A model generated the notes under the pieces. The model had not been told where the DNA came from, did no database searches, and was given only the letters and a program-made list of their open reading frames with translations. Position numbers and translations under genes: made by a program. Of a stretch of 64,000 bases of DNA, positions 58,298 to 64,000 are shown one piece after another (within the stretch, counting starts at the first letter, position 1; every line of letters starts with the position of its first letter). Source of the stretch: Sphingomonas yantingensis (GTDB lineage Bacteria; Pseudomonadota; Alphaproteobacteria; Sphingomonadales; Sphingomonadaceae); the NCBI RefSeq assembly GCF_014199325.1, contig NZ_JACIJJ010000003.1, positions 248,001-312,000 of the forward strand, written 5' to 3'.

Positions 58298-60171
58298 GCC
58301 TTGCACGGACCTTCACGCTGACCGGCACCGCCACCGCGGCCGTTGCGGCACTGATGCTGGTGGCACCGCAGCCGACCATCGCCGCCGACCCGCCCTTTCG
58401 CACGCGGCCGGTGACGCTCACCCCCCGCAATCAGGACGTCGGCGCCTTCGTCCGCGAGTTCTTCTCGGCCGCCGGCCTGACAGTCAATGTCGATGCGCGC
58501 GTCACGGGCAAGATCAACGGCCGGTTCTCCGGTGCACCGGCGCAGGTCTGGAACCAGGTGTCGCGCGCGTTCAACCTGATCGCCTATTATGACGGGTCGG
58601 TGGTGACGGTCTATTCGGCCGATCAGGTCGAGAGCCGCACCGTGTCCGTACCCGCCGGCCGCGCGCCCGAACTGGCGGCGGGCGTGTCCGATGCAGGCCT
58701 CGCCGACGCGACCAACCGCGTGCGCCCGACCGGCGACGCGACGATCCTCGCGACCGGCGTGCCGCGCTTCCTTGACCAGGTGCAGCAGCTTGCCGCCGCC
58801 GCGCCCAACCGGTCAATGCCGGGAATGGGCGGCACCGGGCCGAACACGGCGCAGATCGCCCCGGCCGCGGCCCAGGGACCGAGCTATATCGAGCCCTACG
58901 AGCTGCGCGTCTTCTACCTGCGCTATGCGCGCGCCGACGATACCAAGCTGGTCGCGGGCGGGCGCGAGCTGACGGTGCCGGGCGTCGGCACCTCGCTCAG
59001 CCGGATCATGGGCGACGGCTCGGCGGTCGCGGGCGTCAGCGGTAGCTATGGCGGCCGGACGCTCCGCCAGAGCGCGCAGCGCCTCGGTGGGCGCGGGCTG
59101 AACAGCACCGCGCCGGATCCGGGTCAGACGGCACAGCTTGCCCCCTATGACGACGAGTATCTCGGCCTGCCGCCAACGACGCCCGTCCCCGTCGCCTCCG
59201 CGCGTGAGCCGGGGCCGCAGGGTGGCCCGCGCATCGCGATCGACCCGTCGCTCAACGCCGTCATCGTCCGCGACCGACCCGAAAACATGCCCGCCTATGA
59301 AGGGCTGGTCCGCGCGCTCGACATCGCACCGCAGATCGTCGAGCTCGAAGCGACGATCATCGACCTCAATATCGAGAAGCTGCGCAACCTCGGCATCGAC
59401 TGGCGCATCCGCAGCCAAGGGTTCAACGCGTTGTTCGGCGGCGACATCCTGCGCCGTTCGGGCAATCCCGCGAACGACATCAGTCGGCTGGGCGCGGTGA
59501 ACGAGGGGCTGTCGCTGTCGGGCGTGATCGGTGCGAACCGCGAGTTCATCGGCCGCATCTCCGCGCTAGAGCGCAAGGGCGCGGCGAAGATCGTCTCGCG
59601 GCCACAGATCGTCACGCTGTCGAACATCGAGGCGGTGTTCGACCGCACGCGCACCTTCTACGTCCGCATCGCGGGCGACCGGCAGGTCGATCTGTTCAAC
59701 ATCACCGCCGGCACGGTGCTGCGCGTCAATCCGCACGTGCTGATCGACAACGGCCAGCCGCGAATCCGCATGGTCGTAGGGGTCGAGGACGGCACGCTCC
59801 TCAACCAGGAAGTCGACGACATCCCGGTGGTCGAGCGCGCCAGCGTCAACACCCAGGCGATGATCAACGAGGGCGAGGGCCTGCTGCTCGGCGGCCTGAC
59901 CGTCAACGCGCAATTCGATGCGGAATCAAAGATTCCGCTTCTCGGCGACATCCCGATCCTTGGCGAGCTTTTCAAGACGCGCAACCGCAACCGCCAGCAG
60001 ACCGAGCGGCTGTTCCTCATCACCCCGCGCATCATCCGCCTCGATCAGGTGCAGCCGGGCGGCGCGGTGGCCGCGCTGCCGGTGCCGGGCGGGGCCGAGG
60101 TCACCGCGCGGCTACCGACCGGCAATCCGCTAACGCCGCCGGTGCTTCAGGAGAAGAAGGGCAAGCCATGA
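58294..60171 (+). CDS. sctC: T3SS secretin SctC
   Basis: 625-residue outer-membrane secretin with a signal peptide (about 1-31), N-terminal N0/N1-type domains, and a secretin core. The core includes APQIVELEATIIDLNIEKLRNLGIDW (about 345-370), RPQIVTLSNIEAVFD and VNTQAMINEGEGLLLGGLTVNA near residue 520-540, the secretin signature region. It overlaps sctV and sctD. Confidence 0.96.
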   Translation: MSLARTFTLTGTATAAVAALMLVAPQPTIAADPPFRTRPVTLTPRNQDVGAFVREFFSAAGLTVNVDARVTGKINGRFSGAPAQVWNQVSRAFNLIAYYDGSVVTVYSADQVESRTVSVPAGRAPELAAGVSDAGLADATNRVRPTGDATILATGVPRFLDQVQQLAAAAPNRSMPGMGGTGPNTAQIAPAAAQGPSYIEPYELRVFYLRYARADDTKLVAGGRELTVPGVGTSLSRIMGDGSAVAGVSGSYGGRTLRQSAQRLGGRGLNSTAPDPGQTAQLAPYDDEYLGLPPTTPVPVASAREPGPQGGPRIAIDPSLNAVIVRDRPENMPAYEGLVRALDIAPQIVELEATIIDLNIEKLRNLGIDWRIRSQGFNALFGGDILRRSGNPANDISRLGAVNEGLSLSGVIGANREFIGRISALERKGAAKIVSRPQIVTLSNIEAVFDRTRTFYVRIAGDRQVDLFNITAGTVLRVNPHVLIDNGQPRIRMVVGVEDGTLLNQEVDDIPVVERASVNTQAMINEGEGLLLGGLTVNAQFDAESKIPLLGDIPILGELFKTRNRNRQQTERLFLITPRIIRLDQVQPGGAVAALPVPGGAEVTARLPTGNPLTPPVLQEKKGKP

Positions 60172-61307
60172 CCCAGCATCGCGCCACCCCGGCGACCGAC
60201 CTTGCCGCCGTCCTTCGCATCGTCGGCGGGCGGCTGGCGGGGAAGGACTATCCCCTCGCCCGCGACCGGCGCGTCTGCATCGGCCACGGCCTTGCCAACG
60301 ACGTCGTGTTGCGCGGCGCGGGGTGTCAGGGATGCGCGGTCGAACTGACGCTGGGCGAAGGCGCCGCCGACCTGCGCGTCCTGTCGGGGCAGGTCGAGCT
60401 GCTCGGGCGGACGCTGGCGGCGGGCGACGAAGCGCGGCTGCCGCCCTACCTTCCCTTCCGCCTCGGCGAGCATCTGGTCGCGCATGGCGAGCGGGCCTCG
60501 CCGCGCTGGACCGACGCGACCGAGGTGGCATCGGGACCGATCGCGACGCCGGTCACGCCGCTCGCCGCTCCGACGATGCTCGACCGGGCCGAGGCGATGG
60601 GCCGCACTGCGCTGTCCACCGTCGCCGAGCGGGTGAGCGTAATGCATGTCGCGATCGCCAGCGCCGCGATCATGCTCGTCGCCGCCGCCGCCGGCCCCAC
60701 CGGCGCGTTCATCGAGGAACAGTTCGGCGGCCCCGCCGCGCTCGAAAGCGCGTACCGCGACGCCGGCTATCGCGCGCTCGAGGTGACGCGCAATCCCAGC
60801 GGCGGCCTCGTCGTCGCGGGTGCGGTCGAGAGCGAGGGCGATATCGTCCGCGTGCGGGAGATTGCGCAGCAAGCTTACGGCCCGGTCATGGTCGACGTGA
60901 GCTCCGCCCAGTCGCTGGCGAGCGCGGCCACCGATGTCCTGACCGCGCAGGGCCTCGACGCGCGCGCGGTACCCTCGGGCCTGGGCGGCATCGCTATCGA
61001 GGCGCCCTACCTGCCCGCCGACCGGCAGGACCAGCTTCGCCAGATCCTGTCGCGCGACCTGCCCGGCCTGCGCCGCGTGAGCTTCCGCGTCGACGACAGC
61101 CGCGGCGGCAACCCGCTCCAAACGCTCTTCGCCTCCAGTGGCACCGGCCTCGCCACCGTGGTCGAGGATCCGCCGCACATCGCCACCGCCGATGGCTCGC
61201 GCTGGTTTCCGGGTTCGGTCCTGCCCACCGGCCACCGCCTGATCGCCGTCGAACACGGTCTCGTCCGCTTCGAAAAGGACGGCCGCGTCGAAGAACTTCG
61301 TCTTTGA
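60168..61307 (+). CDS. sctD: T3SS inner-membrane ring protein SctD
   Basis: 379 residues with a cytoplasmic FHA-like N-terminal domain (about 15-100), one transmembrane segment (about 160-180, VAIASAAIMLVAAAAG) and a periplasmic part with ring-building repeats. This is the YscD/PrgH-type architecture. ATGA overlap with sctC. Confidence 0.88.
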   Translation: MTQHRATPATDLAAVLRIVGGRLAGKDYPLARDRRVCIGHGLANDVVLRGAGCQGCAVELTLGEGAADLRVLSGQVELLGRTLAAGDEARLPPYLPFRLGEHLVAHGERASPRWTDATEVASGPIATPVTPLAAPTMLDRAEAMGRTALSTVAERVSVMHVAIASAAIMLVAAAAGPTGAFIEEQFGGPAALESAYRDAGYRALEVTRNPSGGLVVAGAVESEGDIVRVREIAQQAYGPVMVDVSSAQSLASAATDVLTAQGLDARAVPSGLGGIAIEAPYLPADRQDQLRQILSRDLPGLRRVSFRVDDSRGGNPLQTLFASSGTGLATVVEDPPHIATADGSRWFPGSVLPTGHRLIAVEHGLVRFEKDGRVEELRL

Positions 61308-61327
61308 AATTCTGAAGGAGAGTGCCC

Positions 61328-61648
61328 GTGACTCAGATCAACAGCATGCCGGTCGCCACCGACCTGTCCAACATGGCCGCCGCCCCCCTTAACACGCAGC
61401 GTCCCGCCCGCAACGGATCGGGCAACTGGTTCGAGGCGTTCGCCGCCGCCTGGGGCAATGCGCTCGACCGACAGGCGTCGGCAATCGAGCAGCGTAGTGA
61501 CCTGATGGCGAATGACGGCGGCGACACGCCCTCTGCGATCACGCAGCTCACCGCCGAATCGATGAAGATGAGCTTCCTGTCGAACAGCTCGCACACCTCG
61601 CTCGACAGCGTCTCGAAAGCGCTCGAGACGATGGCGCGCAAGGGCTGA
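61328..61648 (+). CDS. sctF: T3SS needle protein SctF (candidate)
   Basis: 106 residues. After a polar N-terminus the helical part (NWFEAFAAAWGNALDRQASAIEQRSDLM ... SAITQLTAESMKMSFLSNSSHTSLDSVSKALETM) fits the helix-turn-helix needle fold. GTG start seven bases after AAGGAG; an earlier GTG is too close to that site. Position before sctI-sctJ supports the call. It is longer than most needle proteins. Confidence 0.8.
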   Translation: MTQINSMPVATDLSNMAAAPLNTQRPARNGSGNWFEAFAAAWGNALDRQASAIEQRSDLMANDGGDTPSAITQLTAESMKMSFLSNSSHTSLDSVSKALETMARKG

Positions 61649-61653
61649 CGCCG

Positions 61654-62055
61654 GTGTCGATCGAAGCCATCGCCGCGCAGGCGGCATCGCCGGAAATGGT
61701 GGGTGCGAAGTCTTTCGACATCGCCCCCGCCATGCCGCAGCAAGTGGGGCCACAGGCTACCGCCCAGTTCGAGAACGCCATGGCGGCGCAGCAGGCGCAG
61801 CGCGTCGGCGGCGCGAGCGACGTGCCGCCCGCAGTCAAGGACCTGCTCGGCACGCTCGACAAGGTGAATACCGAGGCCAAGTCGGTGTCGGACTATGCCC
61901 GCACCGCCGAAACCTCCGGCGGGGAGTTGACGCCCGGCGAGATCGTGAACCTCACGATGCGATGCCAGGAATTCATGTTCCATTGCCAGCTCACTTCCAA
62001 CATCGCCAACCGCAGCTCGGATGGCGTCCAGCAACTGTTCCGCCAGCAGAGCTGA
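61654..62055 (+). CDS. sctI: T3SS inner rod protein SctI (candidate)
   Basis: 133 residues. The C-terminal helix (LTPGEIVNLTMRCQEFMFHCQLTSNIANRSSDGVQQLFRQQS) has the pattern of the rod/adaptor proteins of the YscI/HrpB type. GTG start six bases after the sctF stop. Sits between the needle gene and sctJ, as in other systems. Confidence 0.82.
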   Translation: MSIEAIAAQAASPEMVGAKSFDIAPAMPQQVGPQATAQFENAMAAQQAQRVGGASDVPPAVKDLLGTLDKVNTEAKSVSDYARTAETSGGELTPGEIVNLTMRCQEFMFHCQLTSNIANRSSDGVQQLFRQQS

Positions 62056-62073
62056 GGCGGACGGGAGAAGCCT

Positions 62074-62817
62074 ATGCGCGCCCTAACGCGCCATCTGATG
62101 CCGATCGGCCTGATCCTCGCCGCCGCCACCCTGTCGGGCTGCGGCGAGCAGGAGGTCTATGGCAAGCTCAAGGAACCGCAGGCGAACGAGATGATCGCCG
62201 CACTGCGCGGCGCCAACATCAGCGCGACCAAGCAGGCGTCCGGCGAGGGCGAATGGTCGATCGCGGTCAGCCAGGACCAGTTCGCCCGCGCGGTCGAGGT
62301 GCTGAAGGCACAGGGCTTGCCCCGCGACGAGTTCCAGTCGCTGGGCGAGGTGTTCGCCAAGAAGGGCTTCGTCTCCTCGCCCGTCGAGGAGCGCGCACGG
62401 CTGATCTACGGCCTCAGCCAGGAACTGAGCCGGACGGTCAGCGCGATCGACGGCGTGGTCGAAGCGCGCGTGCATCTGGCGATCCCGGAAGTCGATCCGC
62501 TGTCGGACAAGACCAAGCCTTCGTCCGCGGCGGTATTCGTCAAGTATCAGCCGGGCTTCGAGCTGCGCAGCCAGACCGGCGCGATCAAGAGCCTCGTCAC
62601 CAATTCCGTCGAGGGGCTGCAATACGACAAGGTTTCCGTCGTCATGTTCCCCAGCCAGGCCGCACCCGTCCAGCGGGACCTGTCGGTGGCGCAGTTCGAC
62701 ACGCCCTTGATGCGCATCCTGCTGGTGCTGGGCGTCGTCGCGTGGCCCGTCGTCCTGCTGCTGCGTCGTCGCCGCAAGCCCGCGGGGGTTCCCGCCACGG
62801 TGGAGCCGAAACCTTGA
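62074..62817 (+). CDS. sctJ: T3SS inner-membrane ring lipoprotein SctJ
   Basis: 247 residues, lipobox LSGC (Cys23), two ring-building domains and a C-terminal transmembrane helix (about 211-230). GCGEQEVYGKLKEPQANEMIAAL and GVVEARVHLAIPE are family features. Far shorter than the flagellar FliF, which shows this is a non-flagellar system. Confidence 0.95.
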   Translation: MRALTRHLMPIGLILAAATLSGCGEQEVYGKLKEPQANEMIAALRGANISATKQASGEGEWSIAVSQDQFARAVEVLKAQGLPRDEFQSLGEVFAKKGFVSSPVEERARLIYGLSQELSRTVSAIDGVVEARVHLAIPEVDPLSDKTKPSSAAVFVKYQPGFELRSQTGAIKSLVTNSVEGLQYDKVSVVMFPSQAAPVQRDLSVAQFDTPLMRILLVLGVVAWPVVLLLRRRRKPAGVPATVEPKP

Positions 62818-63269
62818 GCGATCGCGACCGCCTCTATGCCTCGCTCGCGACGGCGCGGGCGGCGGGGGTTTCGACCACGCGGGCCGCACGTCTGCTGGAC
62901 GCCGGTGGGCGAGCAGGTTCGCTCGAAGACCTGCTGGCTTGGCCGCTCTGGCCGGCGTTGCCCGACGAGGGGCGTGAGCGGGTCTGGCGCCTCACCGCCC
63001 TGATCGCCGCGCGTGATACGTTGCCCGAGGTGATCGACGGCGCGACCCTGCGCGGGCTGGCGGCGGCAGTGGGCGAGGATCGGCTGGAAGCGGTGCTCGA
63101 CCTGCCCCCCGGCGGGGATGCGGCATTGCCACCGGCCGAGGGGCTGGGCGAGACCGGACGCCGGATCGCCGAAGCGGCGCTGCCCGCCGCGCTCGCCGCC
63201 CGGATGGACGTTCCCGCCGACCATGGCGATCCGGCGCCCGTCGCGGCGGCAGAGGCGATCGCCGTATGA
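62814..63269 (+). CDS. sctK: T3SS sorting-platform protein SctK
   Basis: 151 residues, starting from TTG (overlapping the sctJ stop as TTGA) with a GGAG site, giving MSDRDRLYASLATARAAG. The small helical composition and the position between sctJ and sctL fit SctK/YscK, which bridges SctD and SctQ. Sequence conservation in this family is weak. Confidence 0.75.
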   Translation: MSDRDRLYASLATARAAGVSTTRAARLLDAGGRAGSLEDLLAWPLWPALPDEGRERVWRLTALIAARDTLPEVIDGATLRGLAAAVGEDRLEAVLDLPPGGDAALPPAEGLGETGRRIAEAALPAALAARMDVPADHGDPAPVAAAEAIAV

Positions 63270-63868
63270 GCTTCGTCCTTCATCGCAGCGACGGCGCGCT
63301 GCTCGCGACCGATCGCCCGATCGTGAAGGCGCGCGACCGCGGCCACCTGACCGACGCGCTCGCGCTGATCGAGCGGTTGCGCACCGAGTCCGCTGCCGCC
63401 GACACCGCGCGCGAGACGGCCGAAGCCGAAGCGCGTCGCCGGGGCCACGAAGCAGGCTATGCCGCCGGCCGAACCGCCTTCGCCGAGGCGATCGCGGCGC
63501 TGGCGGCGCAGGCATCCGCCGACCGCGTTCAGGCGGAAACCGAAGTCGCCGCGCTTGCCCTCACCGCGCTGCGCCAGATCGCCGGGGACCTCGGCGACGC
63601 CGCCGTCATGCAGGGCGTCGCCCTTCGCGCAGCGCGCGCGGTCGTGCCGCAGGGGCCGGTGGCGATCGAGGTCGCGCCCGCCATCGCGGCAGAGGTGGAA
63701 GCCGGCCTCGCCCGCCTCGACCCCGGCGCCGAAGTCACCGTTCGCGCCGACCCCTCTCTCGGCGAGCGGCAGTGCCGCGTCACCGGGCCGGACAGCCGGA
63801 TCATCGCCGATCTCGACCGCCAGATCGCGGGCGTCGCCGAACGCTGGGGAGTTGCCGATGAGTCTTGA
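63266..63868 (+). CDS. sctL: T3SS ATPase regulator SctL
   Basis: 200 residues with an N-terminal Ala/Glu-rich coiled-coil-like stretch (about 35-95, TARETAEAEARRRGHEAGYAAGRTAFAEAIAALAAQ), typical of FliH/YscL stators, and a C-terminal domain with SLGERQCRVTGPDSRIIADLDRQI. ATGA overlap with sctK. It regulates the SctN ATPase. Confidence 0.88.
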   Translation: MSFVLHRSDGALLATDRPIVKARDRGHLTDALALIERLRTESAAADTARETAEAEARRRGHEAGYAAGRTAFAEAIAALAAQASADRVQAETEVAALALTALRQIAGDLGDAAVMQGVALRAARAVVPQGPVAIEVAPAIAAEVEAGLARLDPGAEVTVRADPSLGERQCRVTGPDSRIIADLDRQIAGVAERWGVADES

Positions 63869-64000
63869 GGCACGCGTCCAGGATCTCGTCCGCACGCTGG
63901 GCGAGGCCCCCGCCTTCGAACAGCGCGGGCGGGTCCGCGGTGCGATCGGCACGTCGATCCGCGTTGCCGGGCTGTCGGCACGGATCGGCCAGACCTGTGC
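63858..64000 (+). CDS. sctN: T3SS ATPase SctN (partial, 5' end)
   Basis: Only the first 47 residues lie in the window (MSLEARVQDLVRTLGEAPAFEQRGRVRGAIGTS). They match the N-terminal beta domain of the FliI/SctN ATPases (IRVAGLSARIGQ), and the gene overlaps the end of sctL. The catalytic core lies beyond the right edge. Confidence 0.85.
   Translation, partial: MSLEARVQDLVRTLGEAPAFEQRGRVRGAIGTSIRVAGLSARIGQTC

Noticed and set aside
50696..64000. Reading the secretion genes as a flagellar cluster
   Set aside because: A secretin, SctD, a short SctJ lipoprotein and needle/rod genes are present, and no flagellin, hook or basal-body rod genes are seen.

Overview
The window looks like chromosome of a high-GC alphaproteobacterium, most likely a Sphingomonas-type sphingomonad. 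The grounds are a very large TonB-dependent receptor, protocatechuate 4,5-cleavage genes (ligABC), a ppiD-trpE / trpG-trpD-trpC-moaC-moeA-lexA gene order, a GTTC-N7-GTTC LexA box, and short intergenic inverted repeats of the kind common in that group. This assignment is inferred from gene content and was not tested by any search.

Left part (1-43 kb), mostly housekeeping. It holds a DedA protein, aspartate kinase, UbiG, a CsaA-like protein, an aspartyl/asparaginyl beta-hydroxylase, a sulfotransferase-like protein and a 1067-residue TonB receptor. Then come ligA-ligB-ligC with an NAD-binding DUF1932-type dehydrogenase, PEP carboxykinase, a PA0069-type radical SAM protein, a secreted endonuclease/phosphatase-fold protein, an acyl-CoA synthetase, DnaE (with a degenerate PHP metal site) and RimO. 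Next are an M17 aminopeptidase, a YciI-like protein, a lipoprotein histidine phosphatase joined to a hypothetical gene by an apparent frameshift, TpiA, a PpiD-like foldase, trpE, trpGDC, moaC, moeA, lexA, dnaG, rpoD (with a heat-shock-type promoter), and a ParD-like/map pair.

Right part (about 44-64 kb), a non-flagellar type III secretion system (T3SS) locus running off the right edge. Two divergent operons flank a 436-bp gene-free gap. Leftward: sctU, a FliO-like gene, split sctQ (two adjacent ORFs), sctR, sctS, sctT and a small LuxR-type regulator. Rightward: a lytic transglycosylase, sctV, sctC (secretin), sctD, sctF, sctI, sctJ (lipoprotein), sctK, sctL and the start of sctN. The secretin, needle and rod genes and the short SctJ lipoprotein rule out a flagellum, yet a FliO-type protein lies between sctU and sctQ.

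Between rpoD/map and the secretion operons lies an accessory island (about 43.9-50.6 kb). It carries a two-LysM peptidoglycan hydrolase, a lipase-like hydrolase with a GHSLGGG elbow, an ankyrin-repeat protein, a 200-residue Gln/Gly/Ala-rich protein (possible secreted substrate), and a tandem array of two alternating small gene families, some decayed. Three promoter regions in this island share a double dyad (TAGTCG-NNN-CGACTA plus a CGCTTA-containing half, centres 21-22 bp apart). These mark a likely co-regulated set, plausibly controlled by the LuxR-type protein encoded at the end of the sctU operon.
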